Of a stretch of DNA of 64,000 nucleotides, positions 51,609-60,504 are shown one piece after another. Under the pieces are notes generated by a model. It was not told the DNA's origin, did not search any database, and saw only the letters and a list, made by a program, of their open reading frames with translations. Source of the DNA: Oligoflexus tunisiensis (lineage in GTDB: Bacteria; Bdellovibrionota_B; Oligoflexia; Oligoflexales; Oligoflexaceae). The position numbers and the translations under genes were made by a program. The stretch is taken from positions 2,750,471 to 2,814,470 of the forward strand of contig NZ_BDFO01000001.1 of the NCBI RefSeq assembly GCF_001748245.1, in the 5' to 3' direction. Positions within the stretch are counted from its first letter, which is position 1, and the number at the start of each line of letters is the position of its first letter.

Positions 51609-52793
51609 ATGGATCAGAATACAATGGCGCCGGAAACCCTTTGCAGCCACCTGGAAACCCGGCTGCTGCCAGCTGACAACTACGCCCTGGCCACCCCGAT
51701 TTATCAAAGTGTGAAGTTTGCCGTCGAGGATTTTGATGAGCTCAAACGGATCTTCCGCAACGAGCGCACCGGCTATTTTTACTCGCGTCATGGCAATCCC
51801 ACCGTGGCCCAGCTGGAAAACCTTTTGGCTCAACTGCAGGGCCAGGAAGCCGGGCTCGCGACCAGCACCGGCATCGCGGCCCTGGCCGGCACGCTTTTAA
51901 GTCTTTTGAAGTCGGGAGATCGGCTGGTTTATTTTATTGAATCCTATCGTCCCTCGCGGGTCTTTGCGGAAAAGATCCTGCGGAAAATGGGAGTGCAGCT
52001 GACCCGCCTTTCGATTGACGACAAGGCCGGGATTCAAGCCGCCCTGGCCCTGCCTGATACCAAGGCCGTCATGTTTGAAAGCATGACCAACCCGCAGGTT
52101 CGGGCCCCCGATATCGATTTCATCTGCACCCACGCGAAACAGCATAAGGTGCTGACCATACTCGATCATACCTTTGCTGGTTTTCAGAAGCTGAAAGTGG
52201 AAAACTGTGATGTCGTGATTCATAGTCTCACCAAATTCGCCAGCGGCCATGGCGATGTCATGGGCGGCATGATCCTGACCAGCCAGAGCTTGCGCCATGA
52301 ACTTGAGGAAAACCTGATTCTGCTCGGGGCGACCCTCGATCCTCACGCGGCGTATTTGATCCTGCGGGGCATGAAAACCTATCATTTGCGGCGCCGCGCG
52401 CAGTGTGAGAACGCTCTGGCCATCGCGCAATGGCTGGAAGAGCATCCCAAGATCGCCAGCGTCAGTTACCCTGGTTTGCCCAGTCATCCCCAACATGCCC
52501 ATTTCCGTGAAGCCTATGAGGACTTCGGCAGCATGCTCCTCTTCAGTTTGCAGAATAAGGATTATTCCATCGAGGATATCGTGGCCCGTGGTCAACTCTT
52601 TAAACTCGCGGCCAGCCTTGGGTCCACGGAATCGCTCATTACTCCGGCGCTGTTTTTCTTTGCCGGGGATCTGAGTGCCGAGGAGCGCGTTAAAGTCGGT
52701 ATCGATGCGACCTCCATTCGTTTATCCATCGGAATTGAAAACGTTGCGGATCTGATCCGTGACCTTAACCAGCTTTTGGATCGCGTGAACTAA
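51609..52793 (+). CDS. Cys/Met metabolism PLP-dependent enzyme
   Basis: A 394-residue fold-type I PLP enzyme of the cystathionine gamma-synthase/beta-lyase family. Residues 57-64 FYSRHGNP contain the phosphate-binding Tyr58 and Arg60; ATSTGIAAL holds the next cofactor loop; Asp186 in ILDHTFA stacks on PLP nitrogen; Lys209 in SLTKFASGHGD forms the Schiff base. The exact reaction (gamma-synthase, gamma-lyase or O-acetylhomoserine sulfhydrylase) cannot be told from this alone. GGAGG lies 7 bases before ATG. A GT-C type gene follows by 14 bases, likely cotranscribed but functionally unrelated. Confidence 0.92.
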   Translation: MDQNTMAPETLCSHLETRLLPADNYALATPIYQSVKFAVEDFDELKRIFRNERTGYFYSRHGNPTVAQLENLLAQLQGQEAGLATSTGIAALAGTLLSLLKSGDRLVYFIESYRPSRVFAEKILRKMGVQLTRLSIDDKAGIQAALALPDTKAVMFESMTNPQVRAPDIDFICTHAKQHKVLTILDHTFAGFQKLKVENCDVVIHSLTKFASGHGDVMGGMILTSQSLRHELEENLILLGATLDPHAAYLILRGMKTYHLRRRAQCENALAIAQWLEEHPKIASVSYPGLPSHPQHAHFREAYEDFGSMLLFSLQNKDYSIEDIVARGQLFKLAASLGSTESLITPALFFFAGDLSAEERVKVGIDATSIRLSIGIENVADLIRDLNQLLDRVN

Positions 52794-52807
52794 AGGATCG
52801 ACAGGTT

Positions 52808-54175
52808 ATGGATGATACGCGGGCTTTGAAAATCGCCTGGTGGGTTCGCTGTTTTTTTGCAACGGTCGCCTTGTTTTTGCCGCTCGGGCATCCGCATGTC
52901 TGGAGGCAGATCGATACCCTGGGGGTCAGCCTGCGTTACTGGCTGCGTTGGACAGTCGAAACGCAAAGTCCCTGGCCGCTTCTCCCGGCGGTTCTGCACA
53001 GCGGGGAGAGTTCAGGCCTTATGGCCATGGAATGGCCGCTTCTGAACCTTCTGGCGGCTCCTGTTTTTCAATTCGGACCGGCCTGGGGAACGACTTTGGC
53101 GCGTGCGCTGGTGCTGATGCTCAACCTTGCCCTGGTGCTCTGGAATCTTCGCCTCTGGCGCGGACTGAAGCCGGGTGATGTTGAAGCCAGCCGGGCCTTC
53201 CGATGGATGCCTCTGATCGGCCTTGGCCTGGTCTTTTTTCCCAAATTCATTCCGGATGCGACCGCCATGCTGCTGGTGCTGGCCGCCACCAGTTTTCTGT
53301 ATCAGCAGAGAAATTACGGCCTCGCGACTCTGCTCCTGCTGTGCGGTTTTCTGATGAAACCCACGTCGGTGATCGTGCTGGCGCTTTTGCTGCTGGCGCC
53401 TGAGCTCAAGGACGCCTTGCGTCGTGCCTTGCCTTCCTTGGCTTTGTCCTTCGGTGTCACAGTCCTCTACTATTTGAAAGGCACCCGCTGGATTCAATCC
53501 CTGGCCGGTGGGGAATCGCTTTATCGCGTGGATCCGCAACATCCCTGGCAGGCTCTGCAGGAATTTCTGAGCGAGCTGCCGCAACTCGGCGATCTTTTTT
53601 TGCAGGGACTGAGTTTCTATGCAGGACTGCCTTTGCTTTTCGGACTTGCCGTCTTCAGAAAAACCCGAGCCCTGACCCGCCTTTGGCTGCTTCTTCTGTT
53701 ACAGATCCTGGCCATTGCAGTGCTGGATGGAGCGCACAGCTATTATCACCGTTATTATTTCATGGGAACTCTTCCCTTTGTCTGTTTGATCCTCCAGGCG
53801 GCCCTCGATGACCTCAGTCACTCGGAGTCGGGACGGCGGTTTCGTCTGGTGCTCCTGCTGCTGATCGGAGGCAGCGCCGCCACATATATGGCCTATGAAT
53901 GGCGTCCCTTCTATATCGAGACACCGGCGGAACGCTTTCTTGCCTTTGAGGACTGTCATGAGCTCAAGGAGCGCCTCCCTGATTGGCCCTGGGACCAGGC
54001 GACCATTTTTCGCACCACACCACGGCCTTATCCCCTGGTCGGACTCTGCTTTGGGGAGCGGGTGGGATCCGAGCGTTCCCCCTTTGGGCTCTTTGTTGAT
54101 AGCGATCCTTTGCCGGCGGGTTGCAAGGAAGTCGCGCGGGCCGGTCATGTAATTGGTGCGGCCTGTACATTTTAA
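52808..54175 (+). CDS. GT-C type membrane glycosyltransferase-like protein
   Basis: A 455-residue protein with about ten hydrophobic helices. The first periplasmic loop contains HVWRQIDTLGVSLRYW, with the Asp expected of GT-C enzymes that use polyprenyl-phosphate sugars. A repeated LLLAP/LLLCGFLMKPTSVIVL pattern forms the helical core, and a short periplasmic tail ends at FGLFVDSD with a Cys pair. Dolichyl/undecaprenyl-sugar transferase activity is inferred from this motif. It is coupled to the preceding PLP enzyme gene, and a sugar transferase lies 2.7 kb upstream, hinting at a cell-surface glycan. Confidence 0.7.
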   Translation: MDDTRALKIAWWVRCFFATVALFLPLGHPHVWRQIDTLGVSLRYWLRWTVETQSPWPLLPAVLHSGESSGLMAMEWPLLNLLAAPVFQFGPAWGTTLARALVLMLNLALVLWNLRLWRGLKPGDVEASRAFRWMPLIGLGLVFFPKFIPDATAMLLVLAATSFLYQQRNYGLATLLLLCGFLMKPTSVIVLALLLLAPELKDALRRALPSLALSFGVTVLYYLKGTRWIQSLAGGESLYRVDPQHPWQALQEFLSELPQLGDLFLQGLSFYAGLPLLFGLAVFRKTRALTRLWLLLLLQILAIAVLDGAHSYYHRYYFMGTLPFVCLILQAALDDLSHSESGRRFRLVLLLLIGGSAATYMAYEWRPFYIETPAERFLAFEDCHELKERLPDWPWDQATIFRTTPRPYPLVGLCFGERVGSERSPFGLFVDSDPLPAGCKEVARAGHVIGAACTF

Positions 54176-54415
54176 TGAGGTTCTCATGCGAGCCGCACCA
54201 TCGGTGCCTTGATTATCCTGCACTGCGGAAATGTTGTCGCGACACCGTAGGGAAAATTGAACAGGCCCTCGTTGGGATTGAGAAGCGCTGAGGATCCCAG
54301 GGTTGAGCTGTGACGCGGCGGCAAGCGCATGAGCTCGCGTTCCCTTGGAATTGGACCCTGATTTGCATAACCCTCCTTGTCGGCATCGAGCCATCCACTG
54401 ACAAGGAGACAAATC

Positions 54416-55690
54416 ATGCAAGCAGGTAGCAGAACCATAATCGGCATTTTTTCCGAACTAACGGATGCAAAACACGCCACAGACGAACTGCGCAGCCTTG
54501 GAATTTCCACGGTGCGCCTTGTGGAGAACGATCAGGATGTGACCTTCACCGGCACAGCTGAGCGCCAGGGCGCCAGCAGCGGTGATGTCGCCCATGGTTT
54601 GAACGCCGAACACAAGAAAACCGGGATCGGTGCTTTCTTTTCCCGTCTCTTCGGTTTTGATGATGATCGTCCAACCTGGAATCTGAGCCGTGATTCCGAA
54701 GCCTATTTCCAAAATGCCTACGATCGCAAACATCATCTCGTGATCGTGGAGGATTGCAGTGACCTCACCGTTTGTCGTGAAGTCATCACCCGCTTCGGTG
54801 GTCAGATTGAAGAACAAGGCGGTCAGTATTATGAAACCGAACGCTATCGCGATCAAGGTCTGGCCGGCACCGGCAGCGACCTGAACCGCGATCAGTCGCT
54901 TTCCAGCTCCCGTTTGGATCGTGATCAGTCGCTCAGCGGCACGGGCTCCCGTCTCGATACGGATGATACGCTGACGGGCACAGGTTCCCGCGTGGGCATG
55001 GATCAGACGCTATCTTCCGATACGCGCATCGATCGGGATCAGTCGCTGAATACCGGCTCCCGCCTGGATCAGTCCACCACAGGCTCCAATCTGGATTTTG
55101 ATCGGGATACATCTCTGGCTGGCAACCGCTCAGGACTCATGGAGGATCAAACTCTTACCGACCGTACCAACGATTTCAACCGCGATCAGTCTCTTTCCGG
55201 AGCGCGATTGGATACGAGCATGGATTCCGATCTGGCTTCGGAACGCGTGATGGAACTGCGTGAAGAACAGCTCGATGTTCATACGGAGCGCATGCAGACC
55301 GGCGAAGTTCAACTTCGTAAGGAAATCATCACCGAGACCAAATCGGTTGACGTTCCCGTGACCCGTGAGGAAATCGTGGTGGAACGCCGTCCTCTGGAAG
55401 GCGTCGCTCAGGAGGGTTCCCTGGATACGGCAGGCCTGGACACCGAGAAGGAGATCCGCATCCCTGTGAGCGAGGAATTCGTTCATATTGATAAGAAAGT
55501 GGCGCCTCGCGAGGAAGTCCGGGTGTCGAAGGAAAAAATCACCGACACCAAATCGGTTTCCGAGGAAGTCCGTCGTGAAGAAGCCCATGTGGATTCGGAT
55601 GGCCGGGTCTCCGTCAAGGATCGGAGCGACACCACCCGTCCGCCTTTGAGCTCGAGCCCCAACAAGGATAATATCCAACCCGGCGTTTGA
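54416..55690 (+). CDS. YflT/YsnF-type stress protein with internal repeats
   Basis: A 424-residue protein. Residues 1-110 resemble the heat-induced 17M/YflT domain: IIGIFSELTDAKHATDELRS. Residues about 148-267 are degenerate repeats around the phrase DQSLSGTGSRLD. The final part (about 270-405) is a DUF2382/YsnF domain: ELREEQLDVHTERMQTGEVQ, EEIVVERRPL and EEFVHIDKKVAPREEVRVSK, with its two copies of the strand motif. The family is linked to stress resistance; the mechanism is unknown. AAGGAG precedes ATG 54416. A strong terminator follows. Confidence 0.85.
   Translation: MQAGSRTIIGIFSELTDAKHATDELRSLGISTVRLVENDQDVTFTGTAERQGASSGDVAHGLNAEHKKTGIGAFFSRLFGFDDDRPTWNLSRDSEAYFQNAYDRKHHLVIVEDCSDLTVCREVITRFGGQIEEQGGQYYETERYRDQGLAGTGSDLNRDQSLSSSRLDRDQSLSGTGSRLDTDDTLTGTGSRVGMDQTLSSDTRIDRDQSLNTGSRLDQSTTGSNLDFDRDTSLAGNRSGLMEDQTLTDRTNDFNRDQSLSGARLDTSMDSDLASERVMELREEQLDVHTERMQTGEVQLRKEIITETKSVDVPVTREEIVVERRPLEGVAQEGSLDTAGLDTEKEIRIPVSEEFVHIDKKVAPREEVRVSKEKITDTKSVSEEVRREEAHVDSDGRVSVKDRSDTTRPPLSSSPNKDNIQPGV
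54857..55216 (+). repeat. Degenerate protein-coding repeats (DQSL...SRLD)
   Basis: About ten units of 10-14 codons encode variants of RDQSLS followed by GTGSRLD, such as RDQSLSSSRLD and MDQTLSSDTRID. They lie inside the stress-protein gene, so this is a coding low-complexity region and not a CRISPR array. Confidence 0.8.
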
Positions 55691-55711
55691 TCCAAGGCAC
55701 AAACCCAAAGG

Positions 55712-55736
55712 GGATCCGCAGCTGCGGATCCTTTTT
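55712..55736 (+). terminator. Terminator after stress-protein gene
   Basis: GGATCCGCA (55712-55720) pairs with TGCGGATCC (55723-55731) and TTTTT follows. The short GC-rich stem and T-run form a good rho-independent terminator. Confidence 0.85.
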
Positions 55737-55851
55737 ACGTCAAAATAATTGATAATCTGCCAATATCCCGCCATGAAAAAATAACTTCAAATCGCCTGCA
55801 ATAATTCCGTGAAAATATCGTTGTATGGAACGAATGATGACGGAGGCCTTC

Positions 55852-56655
55852 ATGACGATCAGGGATCCGTTTCCCGAGCCGCAGGTTCTTGAGCGGCTGG
55901 TGAATTTGAGAAAGAAAGCCGGGCTCACGCAGAAGGCGGTGGAGCAAAAGCTCGATTGGCGGCAGGGAACGCTCTACGATTATGAGAAAGCCCGTTTGAA
56001 AATCAGTTTGGAAGCCGCCTGGCATCTTTTACAGGTGTATGGAGCCGAGTGGAAGGACCTCTTTGCCAAGGCGGACACGCCATCTGCGGTCGAAGCCGTG
56101 GGGGCTTGGATGGGGCCGATGGTGCAACTCGGGCTGGTATCGCTGTCGATGCAGGACATGATCCAGGCCATCCGTGAGGATCCGATCATCGTGGCTGAAA
56201 TCGGGCGGGACGCGCTTCATACGTCCACACCCGTGTTGCAGCTTCTTTTGAATCGGCTTACGGAAACACAAAAGCGGGATTATTTTTTGGAGCTGTGCCG
56301 CTATGTGAATTCGCTCATGACAGCGGATCACAGGATTCGTGCTGAAGAGAAACAGGCCCGGGACATTCTGCTGGCTCATGCTCCCCTGGATCTGGATGAG
56401 CGGGAAAGGGCCAGCCTTCTGCGAGCCTTTGAGTCCCGTTACCTGGGCAAGGGGCGAGAGCGCAAGTTCCCCAAGGCGGCGTTGAAACACCTTCTGCTCT
56501 GGATTCTTTATATCATGGCGCTCAGTGATGGCGACATCAATCACCATGAACAGACGTACATCGAAGCTGTGGCGGAAAACATCGAGCTGACGAGGTCGTC
56601 TCTTGACTCCATACAGAGGCAGGTTCTCGCGTTTCACAGAAAGGAGCCCGGATGA
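55852..56655 (+). CDS. Helix-turn-helix protein with TerB-like domain
   Basis: A 267-residue cytoplasmic protein. Residues about 12-70 form an XRE-type HTH: NLRKKAGLTQKAVEQKLDWR followed by GTLYDYEKARLKISLEAA. The C-terminal 130 residues contain two acidic helical segments similar to TerB (MTADHRIRAEEKQARDILLA and MALSDGDINHHEQTYIEAV). TerB domains occur in tellurite-resistance and phage-defence contexts. ATG 55852 has GGAGG 5 bases upstream; earlier in-frame ATGs at 55825-55837 lack one. It converges on another TerB-like gene. Confidence 0.75.
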   Translation: MTIRDPFPEPQVLERLVNLRKKAGLTQKAVEQKLDWRQGTLYDYEKARLKISLEAAWHLLQVYGAEWKDLFAKADTPSAVEAVGAWMGPMVQLGLVSLSMQDMIQAIREDPIIVAEIGRDALHTSTPVLQLLLNRLTETQKRDYFLELCRYVNSLMTADHRIRAEEKQARDILLAHAPLDLDERERASLLRAFESRYLGKGRERKFPKAALKHLLLWILYIMALSDGDINHHEQTYIEAVAENIELTRSSLDSIQRQVLAFHRKEPG

Positions 56656-56730
56656 GGGGCGTTCCACCAGCCATCCACCGGGCCCGCAAGGGAACCCAGG
56701 TGGGGCTGCCGGCGGATCGCGCCGCCAAGG

Positions 56731-57300
56731 CTAGGTGGAAAAGGAATTTTCCAGTTTGGCCAGCATGGCTTTTTCCGCAGCCGAAATCGTGAAACCAATT
56801 CCCATAAAACCGCCCGCTGCGGCGGCGGTAAATTCCGCGCGATCCATGATCCGGTTCTTCCATTCGACAAAGGTTTTGTCATCCATGCTGCCCCGGATCC
56901 CGCGCACATAGATCTGCCAGACGCCAAAGAGCGACGGCTCCGGCGTCACATCCAGCCAGGTCTGCACGAGTTCATACGCCGGCTGGCTGGGGATCAGACC
57001 ATGATCGCCCATCGCTTTCAGGATTGCCTGCCGCTCCGGCGGTTCCATGGCTCCATCCGCCCAGGCGGTCAGAACCAAAGGCACAAACGGCAAAGCCACG
57101 ACGGTCGCGGCGGTCACATCATGTTCCAGAAGGTCATTCAGAATGGATTCATTGCTGATGCCGGAGATTTGTGCGAGTTGATGCCGCGCTTCCGTCCGTG
57201 CTTCCTCAATCCGCAGGTGATGCAGAAGGTCGGACGCAGGGGGAACGAAAAGGCCTTCTTCAACGACGCTGTAACCCAGCTCCCTATTTTCATGTATCAT
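56731..57300 (-). CDS. TerB-like protein
   Basis: A 189-residue cytoplasmic helical protein. The mid-section LVLTAWADGAMEPPERQAI, then LKAMGDHGL, resembles the TerB motif where acidic residues and a following helix recur. A C-terminal hydrophobic stretch near TAAAAGGFMGIGFTISAAE may contact membrane or protein. ATG 57300 has AAGGAG 6 bases upstream, preferred over an ATG 15 bases earlier. It lies tail to tail with the HTH-TerB gene at 55852, 75 bases apart. Functional pairing is a guess. Confidence 0.6.
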   Translation of the reverse strand: MIHENRELGYSVVEEGLFVPPASDLLHHLRIEEARTEARHQLAQISGISNESILNDLLEHDVTAATVVALPFVPLVLTAWADGAMEPPERQAILKAMGDHGLIPSQPAYELVQTWLDVTPEPSLFGVWQIYVRGIRGSMDDKTFVEWKNRIMDRAEFTAAAAGGFMGIGFTISAAEKAMLAKLENSFST

Positions 57301-57402
57301 CAGCGACTCCTTCATGGGTGGATAACAAGAGCCTGCCGATGAGTGTATAGGAAAACCAAAGGGGACATCCTCAAGATTGTGGATAAGTCCCCAAAGTTTT
57401 TT

Positions 57403-60400
57403 TCACAGTTCTGCGGACGCTTCATGAGCGAAGAGCGGGGCTTCAGCCTTGGCCTCCTCGCGGGTGAAGAGACTGTAAACGATGGGCACCACATAAAGCG
57501 TGAGAGGCGTTGAGAAAAACACGCCACCGATCACGGCCATGGCCATCGGAATGCGCGTTTCCGAACCGGGCCCGAGGCTCAACGCGGCCGGTATGGCTCC
57601 AACCACGGTGGCCAGCGTTGTCATCAAAATGGGCCGCAGACGCAGGCGTCCCGCATCCTGAATGGCATGAAACAACCCATAACCTTGATCGCGGAGTTGA
57701 TGGGTAAATTCCACGAGGAGGATCGAGTTTTTCTTCGCAATCCCCATCAGAAGGATGAGGCCGATCATGCTGTACATATTGAGTGACTGTCCCGTTCCCC
57801 AGAGCGCGAGCAGCGCGCCGGAGACGCTAAAGGGCAAGGCCATCAGAATGGTGATCGGGTCGATAAAGCTGTTGAACTGCGAAGCCAGCACCATATACGA
57901 CACGAGTATGCCCAGCGCCAGAGCGATCATAAAGCTTTCGAAGGATTCCTGAAAGCTTTCCGAGGAACCGGTCAGATCCACGAAATAACCCGGCGGCAGA
58001 ATTTTCGCCGCCTCGGTCCGCACTCGTTCCAGAGCCACGCCCTGGGAAGCTTCAGGAACAAGGCCTGCGCTGACCTCGATGCCACGCTGCCGATTGTCAC
58101 GAAAGATCGTCAGGGGTCCTTCTTCCGTCACGATTTTAACCACAGAATGCAGAGGAACCATCTGCCCCCGATTGTTGCGCACCTCAATGGATTTCACGAC
58201 ATCGATGGAATTCCGGGTTTCCTTCGGCAGCCGCACCATGATGGGGTAACGTCGTCCACCCTGCGAGTAGTTGCCCGCCCGCGTGCCGCTGAACATGGTG
58301 TTGAGTGCGCCGGCGATCGTCGCAACATCCACACCGTAACGCAGCGCGGCCTCACGATCGGGGATGACATGCGTTTCCGGAATGGCGTTTAGGTTGTCAG
58401 CATTGATGCCCACGTAAAGGCCGGTTTTTTCCAGCTGCTCGATCAGGTTTTTGGTGGCGGCACGCAGTTCCTTGTCATTTGGTCCTTTCACGATGAATTC
58501 CACCGGCTGACCACGGCCACCGCCGATGCCTGCCGAAAAGCTGGCCCGCACGAAACCTTGCACGCCAGGGACGCTTTTCACGGCTTCACGCAGACTTTTT
58601 TCGATTTCGGTGAGATCCCATTCCGGACCGCGTTCCTTGGGTTTGCCAAAGATGACGATCATGGTGGCCGAGTTGTTGCGACCCCCACCTCCCCATCCAC
58701 CGATGGAGGAAAAGTAGCGCTGAACGAAGGGCAGCTTTTGAATGGCCGCTTCCACTTCCTTCATGCGAGCGTCGGTGTATTCCAGCGAGGAGCCTTCGGG
58801 GGTTTTGACCGAAACATAGGCGCGGCCTTCATCGAGGGCGGGAGCAAATTCCGTTTTCAAAAGTTTGATCGTATAGAGTGAGCCGGCAAACGCCAGCAGG
58901 GAGAGGCCAAGATAGAGCCAACGAAAGCGCAGGGCGTGACCGAGGCTGCGTCCATAGGCGCGCCCCAGCCAATCCATGCCAGCCTCAAATCCGCGTCCAA
59001 AACGGGTCGTGCGGCTGCCATCACCCTTGAAACGCGAGATGCGCATGGGAGCAAGGGTCAGCGATTCCACCATCGACAGCAGAACCGCGACGGAAATGGT
59101 CACACCGAATTGAAAGATGAAACGTCCCACGATCCCTTTGATAAAGGCGATCGGTAAAAAGATGGCCACGACCGCTGCCGTGGTGGCAAGGATCGCCAGG
59201 GTGATTTCGCGGCTGCCTGTCAAGGCCGAGCGGACCGGATCCTTGTCGGTGCGTCGATGCCGGAAAATATTTTCCAGGACGATGATCGCGTCATCCACCA
59301 CGATGCCGATGGCGAGGGAAAGCCCGAGCAGGGTAAAGGTGTTGAGAGTGAAGTCGAGTAAACTCAGAACGATGAAACTGCCGATGATCGAGGTTGGGAT
59401 GGCGAGAATAATATTGAAGGTCGCGATCCAGGAACCAAGGAAGAGCCAACAGACGAGCGAGGTGAGTGCAGCCGCCAGAACGATGGTCACCACCAGTTCC
59501 TCGACGGATTCCCGGATGAAGGTGGTGCTGTCGAAGTTCACTTCAATGGCGGTGCCTTCGGGGAGGATTTTATTCAGCTCCGCGATTCTCGCTTTCACGG
59601 AATCGGCCACCTCCACTGCATTCGAACCGCGCTGCTTGCGGATCCCGATGGTGGCTGTCGTTTCGCCATTCACACGGGAAATGCGCGAGATTTCATCGGT
59701 GCCTTCATAAATATGCGCGACCTGGCCCAGGGTCAGGCTGGTGTAAACTGGACTTCCGCCCCGCCGCGTGATCTGCACCTTTTTGAGTTCCTCGGCATTG
59801 CCGACCTCCCCGAGAACACGAAGCGCCTGATCTTTTTCGCCCAGGGTCAGGGCTCCGGATGGCAATTCCTTATGTTCCCGTTCAATGGCCTGGATCACGT
59901 CATCTGCCGTGAGTTCATAGGTCTTGAGTTTTTTCAGATCCAGATCGACCCGGATCATCGGCTCGAGATAACCGAACACCGAGGCCTCGGATACGCCAGC
60001 CACGGACGAGAGAGGATCCTGGATGCGTTCCTTGATCATGATCATGAGTTCGCGTGGAGAAAGCTTGCCGGCCTTCACCGCCAGGTACAGGATAGGGCTG
60101 TCTTCGGGGTTGCTCTTGGACAGGACGGGAGGCTCAAGGTCCTCGGGCAGAAGACGCCGCGCGCGGCTGATGCGCGAGTTCAGTTCCTGAATCGCGATAT
60201 CAATATCCTCGCCGAGTTCAAATTCCACACTGATACTGCCCGAGCCGGTGCGGATGTCGGAGGTCAGGGATTTGATGCCAGGAACCGCGACGACCGCGGA
60301 TTCCAGAGGTTCGATGACATCCTTTTCGATCACCTCGGGTGCAGCACCCGGGTGGCTGACGCGGATATTGGCGACCGGGAAGTCGACGTCCGGGTTAAGG

Positions 60401-60504
60401 CTGACGCCCATTTCCCGGTAGGCGAGGGCTCCGAAAAAAATGAGCCCGAACATCAGCATCCAGGTGAAGACGTGGTTGCGTATCGAGAGCTCGGAAATGT
60501 TCAT
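57403..60504 (-). CDS. RND multidrug efflux transporter (HAE1 type)
   Basis: A 1033-residue inner-membrane proton-driven exporter of the AcrB/MexB kind. Twelve transmembrane helices flank two large periplasmic loops. The N-terminus MNISELSIRNHVFTWMLMF, the FPVANIRVSHPGAAPEVIEK porter region, the TM4 proton-relay LAIGIVVDDAIIVLENIFRH with paired Asp, and the C-terminal FSVSGALLALWGTGQSL are characteristic. RND pumps work with a TolC channel and a periplasmic adaptor. The TolC gene precedes it with a 4-base ATGA overlap, but no adaptor gene is adjacent. The pump's substrates are unknown. Confidence 0.93.
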   Translation of the reverse strand: MNISELSIRNHVFTWMLMFGLIFFGALAYREMGVSLNPDVDFPVANIRVSHPGAAPEVIEKDVIEPLESAVVAVPGIKSLTSDIRTGSGSISVEFELGEDIDIAIQELNSRISRARRLLPEDLEPPVLSKSNPEDSPILYLAVKAGKLSPRELMIMIKERIQDPLSSVAGVSEASVFGYLEPMIRVDLDLKKLKTYELTADDVIQAIEREHKELPSGALTLGEKDQALRVLGEVGNAEELKKVQITRRGGSPVYTSLTLGQVAHIYEGTDEISRISRVNGETTATIGIRKQRGSNAVEVADSVKARIAELNKILPEGTAIEVNFDSTTFIRESVEELVVTIVLAAALTSLVCWLFLGSWIATFNIILAIPTSIIGSFIVLSLLDFTLNTFTLLGLSLAIGIVVDDAIIVLENIFRHRRTDKDPVRSALTGSREITLAILATTAAVVAIFLPIAFIKGIVGRFIFQFGVTISVAVLLSMVESLTLAPMRISRFKGDGSRTTRFGRGFEAGMDWLGRAYGRSLGHALRFRWLYLGLSLLAFAGSLYTIKLLKTEFAPALDEGRAYVSVKTPEGSSLEYTDARMKEVEAAIQKLPFVQRYFSSIGGWGGGGRNNSATMIVIFGKPKERGPEWDLTEIEKSLREAVKSVPGVQGFVRASFSAGIGGGRGQPVEFIVKGPNDKELRAATKNLIEQLEKTGLYVGINADNLNAIPETHVIPDREAALRYGVDVATIAGALNTMFSGTRAGNYSQGGRRYPIMVRLPKETRNSIDVVKSIEVRNNRGQMVPLHSVVKIVTEEGPLTIFRDNRQRGIEVSAGLVPEASQGVALERVRTEAAKILPPGYFVDLTGSSESFQESFESFMIALALGILVSYMVLASQFNSFIDPITILMALPFSVSGALLALWGTGQSLNMYSMIGLILLMGIAKKNSILLVEFTHQLRDQGYGLFHAIQDAGRLRLRPILMTTLATVVGAIPAALSLGPGSETRIPMAMAVIGGVFFSTPLTLYVVPIVYSLFTREEAKAEAPLFAHEASAEL

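Noticed and set aside
54857..55216. Regularly spaced repeats that might be taken for CRISPR
   Set aside because: The units keep codon register, are degenerate and lie within an intact gene.
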